Source: Massilia sp. 9096
GTDB lineage: Bacteria; Pseudomonadota; Gammaproteobacteria; Burkholderiales; Burkholderiaceae_D
DNA length: 64,000 bases
Assembly: GCF_000745265.1 (NCBI RefSeq)
Contig: NZ_JQNN01000001.1
Coordinates: 1,612,001-1,676,000 of the forward strand
Direction of reading: 5' to 3'
Positions 37,091-45,404 of the stretch are shown here, in pieces. The translations under genes were made by a program, and so were the position numbers. Under the pieces are notes generated by a model, which saw only the letters and a program-made list of their open reading frames with translations, did not search any database and was not told where the DNA came from. How positions within the stretch are numbered: position 1 is the first letter of the stretch; each line of letters opens with the position of its first letter.

Positions 37091-37501
37091 ATGTCTTCCT
37101 GCGCCGGCACCAAACCCTCCGACCCCGCCCTCCGGCGCGCACGCAACCCGGGCGCGCCCGGCGAGCGCAAGCTCGGCGGCCTGATCGCCCTGGCCGTGCT
37201 GTCCTCCCTGCTGGCCTCGACCTGCTGCGTGCTGCCGCTGGTGCTGGTGCTGGTCGGGGTGACCGGCGCCTGGATGGCCCACCTCCAGGCCGTCAAGCCG
37301 TTTGCGCCGTACGCGATCGCCCTGACCGTCGCCCTGCTGGGCTGGGCCGGCTACCTGGTGCTGCGTCCCGCGCGCGCCTGTGACCGCGCGGACGGCGCCT
37401 GCGCCACCACCCGGCCGATCATGCGCCGCGTGTGGCTGGGCAGCGCGCTGTTCATCGCACTGCTGCTCGGTTTTCCGCTGATCGCGCCGCTATTCTACTG
37501 A
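37091..37501 (+). CDS. merT: MerT-like mercuric ion transport protein
   Basis: A 136-residue inner-membrane protein with three hydrophobic segments. The first contains the Cys-Cys pair ALLASTCCVLPLVLVLVGVTGAWM that takes Hg2+ from MerP. The second Cys pair, ACDRADGAC, lies in the cytoplasmic loop, as in MerT. The third segment ends in GFPLIAPLFY, matching the family end. The ATG at 37091 is used because the in-frame ATG at 37067 overlaps the previous gene. No merR or merA lies in the window, so delivery to a reductase is not shown. Confidence 0.87.
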   Translation: MSSCAGTKPSDPALRRARNPGAPGERKLGGLIALAVLSSLLASTCCVLPLVLVLVGVTGAWMAHLQAVKPFAPYAIALTVALLGWAGYLVLRPARACDRADGACATTRPIMRRVWLGSALFIALLLGFPLIAPLFY

Positions 37502-37538
37502 TATCATCTGCAGTACGTCATACCACGAGGCCATCGCC

Positions 37539-37829
37539 ATGAAAAACATTCTCACCGCCCTTGCCTTCACCGCCCTGCTGGGCGCCGCGCCGTTCGCCGC
37601 CGCCAAGCAGCAGACCGTGTCCCTCAACGTGCCGACCATGGATTGCGCCACCTGCCCGATCACCATCAAGGCGGCGTTATCGAAGGTACCCGGCGTGTCG
37701 AAGGTGAAGGTCAGCTACGAGAAGCGCGAAGCCGTGATCGTCTACGACGACGCGCACGCCACTGTGGCCGACCTGAAAAAGGCGACCGAGGACGTCGGTT
37801 ATCCGGCGATGCTCAAGAGCCCGCAATAA
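37539..37829 (+). CDS. merP: MerP-like periplasmic heavy-metal-binding protein
   Basis: A 96-residue HMA-fold protein with a signal peptide (MKNILTALAFTALLGAAPFAAA). The metal site is Met34-Asp-Cys36-Ala-Thr-Cys39, followed by the typical KAALSKVPGVSKVKVSYEKREAVIVYDD. It should pass Hg2+ (or another soft metal) to MerT. The 37-bp gap to merT holds TGATATCAT, the same 9-mer as before the TlpA-like gene, which may be a -10 element of its own promoter. Confidence 0.88.
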   Translation: MKNILTALAFTALLGAAPFAAAKQQTVSLNVPTMDCATCPITIKAALSKVPGVSKVKVSYEKREAVIVYDDAHATVADLKKATEDVGYPAMLKSPQ

Positions 37830-37856
37830 GCTTCGGGCTTAGCCTCACACCGAGCC

Positions 37857-39035
37857 TCACCACTCGTACACCCACGACCACGGCATGTCGAGCTGGCCCA
37901 GCGCCAGCCGGGTCAGCTCCGGGTAGATGCGCTCGGCGCGCACGTCGTTCGACATGAACACCACGCAGCGCTGGTCCTTGTCCAGGCACAGCACCAGGTT
38001 GCCGGAAAAGTCGTCGTGGCCGGCGCGGAACCAGGCCGGTCCGCCGCGCTCCTCGAAGCTCACCACACCCAGCCCTGCCGCGAGCTTTTGCGGCCATGTC
38101 GCTTGAGCGCCATCGAGCGCGGGGAACTCACGCTTTGACACGATCGGCAGCCAGCCCTTGACCATCTGCGCGCGCATCGACGGGCTGAGCCCATCGCCGC
38201 GCACGATGCCGGCCCACAGGCGCGCCTGGTCGCCGACCGTGGTGTCCATCGAATTGGCGGCGCGCACCCGGAAGCGCCGCTCGTGCGCCTGCACGCTGCC
38301 GTCAAAACCGTAGCCGTCGGCCAGGTTGGCGGCGAAATCGGCGCGCCAGCGCATGCCGCTGTGGGTCATCTTGAAACGCTCGAACACCCGGTGCTGCATC
38401 TCCAGGCCGACGTCCAGCCCGAGCCCGCGCTCGACCACCAGCTGCAGCAGGTTGACGCCCTCGCTCGAATAGGCGTAGCGCGCGCCTGGCTCGAAATGAA
38501 TGCGCAGCGCCCCGCCCGACTCGTAGGCGCGGTGGTCGGCGAAACCGGCGGCGTGCTCGAGCAGCATGCGCGGCGTGATGCGGCGCCAGCGCGGATCGTC
38601 GGCCAGGTCGGCGTAGTCGAACGGACGCTCGCGGTAGGCCGGCAGGGGCTGCGGCAGGATCTTGTCGATCGGCGCGTCGAGGTCGAGCCGGCCCTCGTCG
38701 GCCAGCTGCAGCACCATGTAGGCAAACGCGGCGCTGCTCAAGGCGGCGGCGTGCACCACCGAGTCTTCCTGCAGCGGCAACCCCAGCTCGCTGCTGCGGG
38801 TGCCGAAGGCGCGAATGCGGCCGACCTTGCCATGCTCGATCACGGCCATGCTGAAACCCTGCACGCCTTCGCGCCGCATCACACGCTGGACTTCGTCGTC
38901 GTTCAGCGTGCGCGCCGGCCGCTGCGGCGCTGCGCAGCCGGCCAGCACCAGCGCCGCAGCCGACAGCGCCGTCAGCGCCGCGCGCCTCGGGGTGTGCTTC
39001 AAAACCGGGTTCAGCGCACCGCGCGCCGCTTGCAT
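37857..39035 (-). CDS. beta-lactamase-fold (class C / serine hydrolase) lipoprotein lacking the catalytic Ser and Lys
   Basis: A 392-residue protein with a lipoprotein signal (LSAAALVLAGC). The fold is that of class C beta-lactamase/esterase-like serine hydrolases: VQGFSMAVIEHGKVGRIRAFG, VLQLADEGRLDLDAPI, LLEHAAGFADH, YAYSSEGVNLLQLVVERGLG. Where relatives have Ser-Leu-Ser-Lys (SxxK), this one has Ala98-Leu-Ser-Ser101, so both the nucleophile and the general-base Lys are gone. The Tyr of the YxN position remains. It is therefore probably a non-catalytic binding or signalling protein. GGAGG 7 bp before ATG 39035 decides the start. It follows the GH16 gene by 109 bp on the same strand. Confidence 0.85.
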   Translation of the reverse strand: MQAARGALNPVLKHTPRRAALTALSAAALVLAGCAAPQRPARTLNDDEVQRVMRREGVQGFSMAVIEHGKVGRIRAFGTRSSELGLPLQEDSVVHAAALSSAAFAYMVLQLADEGRLDLDAPIDKILPQPLPAYRERPFDYADLADDPRWRRITPRMLLEHAAGFADHRAYESGGALRIHFEPGARYAYSSEGVNLLQLVVERGLGLDVGLEMQHRVFERFKMTHSGMRWRADFAANLADGYGFDGSVQAHERRFRVRAANSMDTTVGDQARLWAGIVRGDGLSPSMRAQMVKGWLPIVSKREFPALDGAQATWPQKLAAGLGVVSFEERGGPAWFRAGHDDFSGNLVLCLDKDQRCVVFMSNDVRAERIYPELTRLALGQLDMPWSWVYEW

Positions 39036-39144
39036 CATGGGGCCTCCAGCGAACCCGGCCGCGCCGGGGTCCGCCATGATGCCATCGGTGCGCGCCGGCG
39101 GCAATCGGCGCACGCCCGCGCACTGCCGCGCCGGTGCGCCCGCC

Positions 39145-39969
39145 TTACCTGGCCTGCTTGTACACCCGCACGTAATCGACCAGCATCTGCTGCGGATAGA
39201 CAGTGGCCGCGTCCGGGTTGCCCGGCCAGCCGCCGCCCACGGCCAGGTTCAGGATCACGAAGAACGGATGCTCGAACACCCAGTCGCCCTTGACCAGGTC
39301 GGGCCGCGCCGTGTGGTACAGGATGCCGTCACGGTACCAGCGCACCTCGCCCGGTTCCCATTCGACCGCATAGACGTGGAAATCGTCGGCGTAGATGCCG
39401 TGCTCGAGCTTCTGCGGCGCGCCGAAGCCGTTTTCGCCCGAATACCCGGGGCCATGCATGGTGCCGTGGATCAGGTCCGGCTCGCGGCCGATGTTTTCCA
39501 TGATGTCGATCTCGCCGCAGCGCGGCCATCCGGCCTCCTTGACGTTGGCGCCGAGCAGCCAGAACGCCGGCCACACGCCCTGCCCGCGCGGGAATTTGAT
39601 GCGCGCCTCGTAACGGCCGTGGGTGCGCTCCATCTTGCCCTGGGTCTTGATGCGCGCCGAGGTGTAATGGCGCCCGCCGTAGTCTTCCTTGCGCGCCTCG
39701 ATCACCAGCATGCCACCGTCGACGCGCACGTTTTCCGGACGTCCCGTGTAGAACTCGAGCTCCTGGTTGCCCCAGCCGTTGCCACCGGTCTCCTCGACCC
39801 ATTTGCCGTGGTCGAGCGCGTGGCCGTCGAATTCGTCGCTCCAGTCCAGCACCCAGCCGGGCGGCGCGGTCACCGGGCCTGGCACGTTCGTCTGCGACGT
39901 CGCCTGGGCTTGGGCGCCGGCCAGGGTGCAGGCGGCCAGCAAGGCCGCAACGGTGTGCTTCAATTTCAT
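39145..39969 (-). CDS. glycoside hydrolase family 16 beta-glucanase (laminarinase-like), exported
   Basis: A 274-residue enzyme with a signal peptide (MKLKHTVAALLAACTLAGAQAQ) and a single GH16 beta-jelly-roll. The active-site motif is Glu153-Ile-Asp155-Ile-Met-Glu158 in RCGEIDIMENIGREP, the form with an extra Met found in laminarinases rather than lichenases. WNGWGNQELEFYT-like sequence (GNGWGNQELEFYTGR) is also typical of beta-1,3-glucanases. It probably cuts beta-1,3(1,4)-glucan outside the inner membrane. AGGAGACGAC precedes the ATG at 39969. Its promoter carries a LacI operator and faces the TonB receptor promoter. Confidence 0.93.
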   Translation of the reverse strand: MKLKHTVAALLAACTLAGAQAQATSQTNVPGPVTAPPGWVLDWSDEFDGHALDHGKWVEETGGNGWGNQELEFYTGRPENVRVDGGMLVIEARKEDYGGRHYTSARIKTQGKMERTHGRYEARIKFPRGQGVWPAFWLLGANVKEAGWPRCGEIDIMENIGREPDLIHGTMHGPGYSGENGFGAPQKLEHGIYADDFHVYAVEWEPGEVRWYRDGILYHTARPDLVKGDWVFEHPFFVILNLAVGGGWPGNPDAATVYPQQMLVDYVRVYKQAR

Positions 39970-40029
39970 GTCGTCTCCTGTTGTCATCGTGTTCGCGGCA
40001 TCCGCTCGAGCCGCCGGAACGCCTCGCGT

Positions 40030-40084
40030 TTGGAAACGTTCCCCATTCCTGCGCCAGTGTCCGCTGATGAGCGGGTCGTGTCAA
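40030..40084 (-). promoter_or_regulatory. GH16 promoter with LacI-type operator
   Basis: On the minus strand: TTGACA (40084-40079), 17-bp spacer, GACACT (40061-40056), then 10 bp later the operator GGGGAACGTTTCCAAA (40045-40030), a near-palindrome centred on CG. The centre is about 18.5 bp downstream of the -10. The leader to the ATG is about 75 nt. Confidence 0.75.
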
Positions 40085-40228
40085 ACGGGCATCATTGTGT
40101 CAGCCACACGAGCGCGCGGGCGCACGCGTGCGTGCCGCTTGCCAGGCACGCGGACGGCGCAGCGCTGGCGCGTGTTGCTTTCCCCGACAAAATGCGGCGC
40201 ATCCGTCTGCGCACGACAACATATTCCG

Positions 40229-40286
40229 TTGACAATCTTTTTTTCTGAACATAAGATTCGCTGAGTTCCATGGAAACGTTTCCATG
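40229..40286 (+). promoter_or_regulatory. TonB receptor promoter with perfect LacI-type operator
   Basis: TTGACA (40229-40234), 17-bp spacer, TAAGAT (40252-40257), then the perfect 18-bp palindrome CATGGAAACGTTTCCATG (40269-40286) at or just after the transcription start. A repressor bound there would block initiation or escape. An ATG inside the palindrome at 40270 is in frame with the receptor but has no ribosome site. Confidence 0.85.
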
Positions 40287-40359
40287 CGATCAGCAGCACG
40301 ACCCGGAACAGCGACACGCGGTGCGGCAGCGCGACAGAGAGAACAACAGAGGAGACCCC

Positions 40360-43335
40360 ATGCATTACCCCAAGGCAAACAAAAAGCTGATCACCCTGGC
40401 GGTGGCGAGCGCCTTCTCGGCGTTCGTACCGGCCTGGGCGCAAGACCAGAACCCGAACACCAACCCGATCAACGCCAACGGCCCGGACAGCGCGCCGGTC
40501 CAGCAGGTCGTGGTGAGCGGCATCCGCCAGTCGCTGGCCTCGTCGCTGAACCTGAAGCGCAATTCGGACGGTATCGTCGACGGCATCGTCGCCGAAGACA
40601 TCGGCAAGTTCCCGGACACCAACCTGGCCGAGTCGCTGCAACGCATCTCGGGCGTGTCGATCGACCGCACCAACGGCGAAGGCCAGCGCGTGACGGTGCG
40701 CGGCATCGGTCCCGACTTCAACATGGTGCTGCTCAACGGCCGCCAGATGCCGACCTCGAACCTGGGCGACCTGAACGGCCGCGCCTTCGACTTCTCGAAC
40801 CTGGCCTCGGAAGCGATCTCGCAGCTGCAGGTGTATAAAACCAGCCGGGCCGAGACCCCGACCGGCGGCATCGGCGCGACCATCAACGTGATGACCGCGC
40901 GCCCGTTCGACCACATGGGCACCTGGTCGAGCATCGGCATCAAGGCGATGGACGACACCTCGCACAACAACCTGCCGAAGGACGACAAGGCCGGCAGCTC
41001 GTGGACGCCGGAATTCTCGGGCATCTACTCGACCACGTCGAAAGACGGCATGTGGGGCATCGGCGCCAGCTTCAGCTACCAGAAGCGCAACTCGGGCTTC
41101 GCCCAGGCCGCCGTCTCGAACGGCTGGAAAGGTCCGTACAAGGCCGGCGACACCAGCACCTACGGCACCCTCAACGGCCCGGGTCCGGTCGTGAACGGCC
41201 CGACCGGCAACACGATCTACGAAGTGCCGCAGAACCTGAACTACGGCTTCACCGGCATCCAGCGCCAGCGCGCCAACGGCCAGCTGGTGCTGCAGTTCGC
41301 GCCGACCAAGGACATCACCAGCACCCTCGACTACACCTACGCCGAGAACAAGCTGCAGACCCGGCACAACGACGTCTCGGCCTGGTTCAACTTCGGCCCG
41401 TCGAGCTCGACCTGGACCAACGGCCCGGTCGCGGCGCCGCTGGTCTACACCGAGCAGCTCCCGGCCGGCAACTCGGACATCGCGATGGGCGCGGCCGACT
41501 ACGCCACCAAGACCAAGCTCAAGTCGATCGGCTTCAACACCACCTGGCGCGTGAACGGCGACCTGAAACTGACGTTCGACGGCCACCACTCGACCTCGGA
41601 ATCGATGGCCGACAGCCCGTTCGGCTCGAGCAACGACATCGGCACCGCCAGCTTCAGCCGCGGCACGACCACCGCCGACTTCAACCAGGCCTTCCCGGTG
41701 CTGTCGATCCAGGGCGCCAACTTCGTCGGCGCGCCGCAGCAGGTCACCGGCTCGACCTTCCAGGAAGGCTACATGAAGGGCCAGGTCGACCAGGCCCAGC
41801 TCAGCGGCCGCCTGCGCATGCTGGAGTCGTCCAACCTGATCTTCGGCGGCGGCATCGTCAACGACAAGAACCGCTCGGCCTTCTCGAACAACCAGCGCGA
41901 CTCGTGGGGCGGCGCCTCGAAGCCGTCCGACTACCCGAGCAGCCTGTGGCACCCGGCAACCGTGCGCGGCTACTTCGACCAGATCGCCGGCAACAACAAC
42001 CCGAACCTGTTCAACAATTTCTACACCTTCAACTTCGGCCAGGTGCGCGACGTCGTGGCCCAGGCCACCGGCTTGCCGCAGCTGTACATGCCGAAGGCGC
42101 CGGGGGTGTGGGACACCGACCAGCGCACCACCGAGAAGACCAAGGACCTCTACCTCCAGCTCAACACCGACTGGGAGAACTTCCGCTTCCCGATGCACAC
42201 CTCGATCGGCGTGCGCTACGAGAAGACCGACGTCACCTCGAGCGCGCAGGTGGCCTCGGCGACCGGCATCACGATGGTCTCGGCCAACGAGTTCAGCGTG
42301 ACCCAGGGCCCGGCGACCTTCACCACCCTGAACGGCAGCTACAACAACGTGCTGCCCTCGCTCGACTGGGACATGGACGTGCGCCCGGACATGAAGGTAC
42401 GCGCCAGCTACGGCGAAACCATCGGCCGTCCGCGCTACGACCAGATCGCCGGCGGCCAGGTGCTCAACACCCTGTACCGCGTCGACGGCGGCACCGGCAA
42501 CCAGGGCAACCCGGCCCTGAAGCCGGTCAAGTCGAAGAACTTCGACCTGTCCTGGGAGTGGTACTACGCCAAGCAGAGCTTCTTCTCGGTCAACGCGTTC
42601 TACAAGGACCTGGACAACTACGCCGGCCAGTCGCAGTTCGACGCCACCCCGTTCGGCCTGCACACCCCGGTCGGCGGCGCGCTGTGGACCGAGGCGGCCA
42701 ATTCGGGCTGCGGCAGCGACACCGCCTGCATCCGCCAGTACATCTTCACCCAGCACCCGACCGCGCCGGGCGTGACGGTAACGGGAGTCGCCAACGGCAA
42801 CGTCGTGCAGGGCAATATCGTCGGCCAGCCGAGCGATCCGATCGCGCACTTCCGCATCACCTCGTACGCCAACCAGAAGAAGGCCAGCCTGAACGGCCTG
42901 GAACTGAACCTGCAGCACATGTTCGCCGACACCGGCTTCGGCATCTCGGCCAACTACACCTACGTGCACTCGGGCCTGCGCTACGATAACGCCAGCACGA
43001 CCGAACAGTTCGCCCTGATCGGCCTGTCGAACTCGTACAACGTGGTCGGCATCTACGAGAACGACAAGCTGAACGTGCGTGCCGCCTACAACTGGCGCGG
43101 CGAGTTCCTGTCCTCGACCTTCGACGGCTCGGGCCCGAACCCCAACTACGTCGAGCCCTATGGCCAGCTCGACCTGTCGGTTGGCTACAACCTGACGCCG
43201 AAGCTGAGCCTGCAACTGGAGGCGATCAACCTGACCAACGAGACCACCCGCGTCCACGGCCGCAACTACTCGCAGGTGCTGTACGCCACCCAGACCGGTC
43301 CGCGCTACATGCTGGGCGCGCACTACAAGTTCTAA
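40360..43335 (+). CDS. TonB-dependent receptor (probable beta-glucan oligosaccharide importer)
   Basis: A 991-residue outer-membrane receptor. Signal peptide to about residue 28 (AFSAFVPAWAQ). Plug sequences include VVVSGIRQSLASSLNLKRNSD, IVAEDIGKFPDTNLAESLQRISGVSIDR and VTVRGIGPDFNMVLLNGRQMPT. The barrel ends in YMLGAHYKF with the terminal Phe needed for BamA recognition. This is the carbohydrate-type receptor class. GAGGAGACCCC precedes the ATG at 40360. A strong promoter with a perfect LacI operator stands upstream, shared with the divergent GH16, so it most likely imports GH16 products. A terminator follows. Confidence 0.94.
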   Translation: MHYPKANKKLITLAVASAFSAFVPAWAQDQNPNTNPINANGPDSAPVQQVVVSGIRQSLASSLNLKRNSDGIVDGIVAEDIGKFPDTNLAESLQRISGVSIDRTNGEGQRVTVRGIGPDFNMVLLNGRQMPTSNLGDLNGRAFDFSNLASEAISQLQVYKTSRAETPTGGIGATINVMTARPFDHMGTWSSIGIKAMDDTSHNNLPKDDKAGSSWTPEFSGIYSTTSKDGMWGIGASFSYQKRNSGFAQAAVSNGWKGPYKAGDTSTYGTLNGPGPVVNGPTGNTIYEVPQNLNYGFTGIQRQRANGQLVLQFAPTKDITSTLDYTYAENKLQTRHNDVSAWFNFGPSSSTWTNGPVAAPLVYTEQLPAGNSDIAMGAADYATKTKLKSIGFNTTWRVNGDLKLTFDGHHSTSESMADSPFGSSNDIGTASFSRGTTTADFNQAFPVLSIQGANFVGAPQQVTGSTFQEGYMKGQVDQAQLSGRLRMLESSNLIFGGGIVNDKNRSAFSNNQRDSWGGASKPSDYPSSLWHPATVRGYFDQIAGNNNPNLFNNFYTFNFGQVRDVVAQATGLPQLYMPKAPGVWDTDQRTTEKTKDLYLQLNTDWENFRFPMHTSIGVRYEKTDVTSSAQVASATGITMVSANEFSVTQGPATFTTLNGSYNNVLPSLDWDMDVRPDMKVRASYGETIGRPRYDQIAGGQVLNTLYRVDGGTGNQGNPALKPVKSKNFDLSWEWYYAKQSFFSVNAFYKDLDNYAGQSQFDATPFGLHTPVGGALWTEAANSGCGSDTACIRQYIFTQHPTAPGVTVTGVANGNVVQGNIVGQPSDPIAHFRITSYANQKKASLNGLELNLQHMFADTGFGISANYTYVHSGLRYDNASTTEQFALIGLSNSYNVVGIYENDKLNVRAAYNWRGEFLSSTFDGSGPNPNYVEPYGQLDLSVGYNLTPKLSLQLEAINLTNETTRVHGRNYSQVLYATQTGPRYMLGAHYKF

Positions 43336-43363
43336 GCCGCCCGTAGCCACAACCGGCACGACG

Positions 43364-43430
43364 ACGCCGTCTGATGTTCGCCACAAGGTCCCCGGGACCG
43401 TGTGGCGGGCGCCAGGCGGCGTATTTTTTT
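43364..43430 (+). terminator. intrinsic terminator after the TonB receptor
   Basis: An inner hairpin CGCCAC-A-GGTCCC / GGGACC-G-TGTGGCG (43379-43407) is enclosed by an outer stem ACGCCG (43364-43369) / CGGCGT (43417-43422). ATTTTTTT follows at once. It separates the receptor transcript from the SapC-JmjC-halogenase genes. Confidence 0.8.
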
Positions 43431-43500
43431 CGCAAAAAAACTTGCTTCGAATACAGCATTTTGCGGTAGACTGATTCAGGCTATAGACACAAGATTCGTG

Positions 43501-43563
43501 ATGACATCCCCCATCGAACACATCGCCGTGGCCGGCGGCCGCGCCGGCTGGACGTCCCCCTGA
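43501..43563 (+). pseudogene. 20-codon relic of a flavin-dependent halogenase N-terminus
   Basis: The small frame MTSPIEHIAVAGGRAGWTSP closely resembles the first strand and FAD motif of flavin-dependent tryptophan halogenases (compare RRIVIAGGGTAGWMAA at the start of the intact halogenase at 45405). It then stops at TGA, 46 bp before the SapC gene. Two copies of the halogenase gene flanking SapC/cupin genes is a known arrangement in such clusters, so this is probably what is left of a deleted upstream copy. Chance similarity over 16 residues cannot be excluded. Confidence 0.45.
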
Positions 43564-43609
43564 CGCACCGCATCCATCATCCATAACGACAACCAAGCAC
43601 GGAGACACC

Positions 43610-44368
43610 ATGCCCAACCACGCCATCCTCAACAACGTCCAGCACAAGCACCTGCGCGTGATCACCGAACGCGGCCCGCAATGGGGCGACGCCTTGATGT
43701 CGGCGCTGACCTTTCCGGCTGAATTTCGCGACCTGCAGGCCTGCTACCCGATCGTCTTCGCCCAGAACGACGCCGGCGGCTACGACGCGCTGGCGCTGTT
43801 CGGCTTCGAGCAAGGCGAGAACCTGTTCCTCGGCCCCCACGGCTGGGACGCGCCGGTGATTCCCCTCACGGTCCAGCGCCAGCCCTTCATGATCGGGCGC
43901 GGCGACGGCGAGGAACTGAGCGTGCACATCGACATGGACAGCCCGCGCATCCGCGACGGCGCGCAACATGGCGAGCTCGAGGGCGAAGCGCTGTTCCTGT
44001 CGTATGGCGGCACCAGCGAATACCTGGAGCATGCGGTCTCTATGCTGCGCACGATCCACGACGGCGTCCAGGCCGCGCGCAGCTTCACCACCGCGCTGCA
44101 GGAACTCGAGCTGTTGGAGCCCTTCGTGTTCGACGTCCAGCTCGACACCGGCGCGCACCACCGCCTGGCGGGCTTTCATGCGATCAACGAGGACCGCCTG
44201 GCGGCGTTGAGCGCGGACCAGCTGGCCGGCCTGCACCGCGCCGGCTGGCTGCAGCCGGTGTACATGTCGGTGGCGTCGCTGTCGCAGTTCCGCGAGCTGG
44301 TGGCGCGCAAGAACCGCAGCCAGGCGGCCGATCCGTTCGCGATCCTCGAAGGCGCCGCCGGAGCATGA
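43610..44368 (+). CDS. SapC family protein
   Basis: A 252-residue soluble protein of the SapC-like family, named after a Campylobacter S-layer-associated protein but found widely in TonB receptor/halogenase clusters. Markers are LRVITERGPQWGDALMSALTFPAEFRDLQACYPIVF and the central LFGFEQGENLFLGPHGWDAPVIPLTVQRQPFMIG. No signal peptide. The biochemical role is unknown. GGAGACACC precedes the ATG at 43610. It overlaps the JmjC-like gene by four bases (ATGA), forming a three-gene unit with the halogenase. Confidence 0.88.
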   Translation: MPNHAILNNVQHKHLRVITERGPQWGDALMSALTFPAEFRDLQACYPIVFAQNDAGGYDALALFGFEQGENLFLGPHGWDAPVIPLTVQRQPFMIGRGDGEELSVHIDMDSPRIRDGAQHGELEGEALFLSYGGTSEYLEHAVSMLRTIHDGVQAARSFTTALQELELLEPFVFDVQLDTGAHHRLAGFHAINEDRLAALSADQLAGLHRAGWLQPVYMSVASLSQFRELVARKNRSQAADPFAILEGAAGA

Positions 44369-45393
44369 ACGTGAGCAGCGAGGGGACGACAAGCCTCACG
44401 CGCGTGCGCGAGATCGCGGTCGAGAGAGGCGCGATTCCCGAGGAGATGCTGCGCGCCACCCGGCCCTTCGTGGTGCGCGGCCTGGCCGCCGACTGGCCGC
44501 TGGTGCGCGCCGGGCGCGAATCGCTTGAGGCGGCCGAGGCCTACCTGCGCCGCTTTTACCGCGGCGCCCCGGTGCGCGCGATGCTCGGCCCGCCCGAGAT
44601 CGAAGGCCGCTTCTTCTACAACGCCGACCTGAGCGGCTTCAACTACCACAACATCCAGGCGCGCCTGACCGAGGTGCTGGACCAGCTGGCGATCCAGCGC
44701 ACGCGTACGCGCCAGGGCGCGATCTACGTCGGCTCGACCTCGATCGACGGCGCGCTGCCCGGCCTGCGCGCGGAGAATCCGATCGACCTGGGCGCGCGCG
44801 ACCCGCTGGCCAGCATCTGGATCGGCAACCGCACGCGCATCGCCGCCCATTACGACCTGCCCGACAACGTCGCGGTGGCCGCGGTCGGCGCGCGCCGCTT
44901 CACCTTGTTCCCGCCCGAGCAGCTGCACAACCTGTACGTCGGGCCGCTCGACTTCAATCCGGCCGGCCAGGCGATCAGCCTGGTCGACCACGCCAACCCG
45001 GACCTGGAACGCTTCCCGCGCTACGTCGAAGCCTTGCGCCACGCCGAAGTGGCCGAGCTCGAGGCCGGCGACGCCATCTTCATCCCGTCGATGTGGTGGC
45101 ACGCGGTGGAGGCGCTGGCCCCGTTCAACGTGCTGGTGAATTACTGGTGGCGCCAGTCGCCGGCGTGGATGGACTCGCCGACCAATGCGCTGATGCTGGC
45201 CCTGCTGACGATGCGCGAGCTGCCCGAAGCCCAGCGCGCCGCCTGGCAGGAGATCTTCCGCCACTACATCTTCGAGCCCGACGAAGCCAGCCTGGCGCAC
45301 CTGCCGCAGAACGCGCGCTACGCGCTGGCGCCCTTGAACGCGCAGGGCGCGCACGTGCTGCGCGGCCAGCTGCTCAAGCGGCTCGATAAATAA
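44365..45393 (+). CDS. cupin-like (JmjC/FIH-type) domain protein
   Basis: A 342-residue protein of the cupin_8/JmjC type, related to Fe(II)/2-oxoglutarate hydroxylases. The iron triad is visible: His162-x-Asp164 in RIAAHYDLPDNVAVAAVGARRFTLFPP and His246 in IFIPSMWWHAVEAL. Further signs are the N-terminal RPFVVRGLAADWPLV and DHANPDLERFPRY. It probably hydroxylates a protein or small molecule. It is translationally coupled to SapC and ends 11 bp before the halogenase. The intact triad suggests an active enzyme. Confidence 0.88.
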   Translation: MNVSSEGTTSLTRVREIAVERGAIPEEMLRATRPFVVRGLAADWPLVRAGRESLEAAEAYLRRFYRGAPVRAMLGPPEIEGRFFYNADLSGFNYHNIQARLTEVLDQLAIQRTRTRQGAIYVGSTSIDGALPGLRAENPIDLGARDPLASIWIGNRTRIAAHYDLPDNVAVAAVGARRFTLFPPEQLHNLYVGPLDFNPAGQAISLVDHANPDLERFPRYVEALRHAEVAELEAGDAIFIPSMWWHAVEALAPFNVLVNYWWRQSPAWMDSPTNALMLALLTMRELPEAQRAAWQEIFRHYIFEPDEASLAHLPQNARYALAPLNAQGAHVLRGQLLKRLDK

Positions 45394-45404
45394 GAGGAGA
45401 CCAC

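Noticed and set aside
40081..43665. 1194-codon frame antisense to the TonB receptor
   Set aside because: Composition typical of an antisense shadow; the receptor has signal peptide, plug motifs and terminal Phe.
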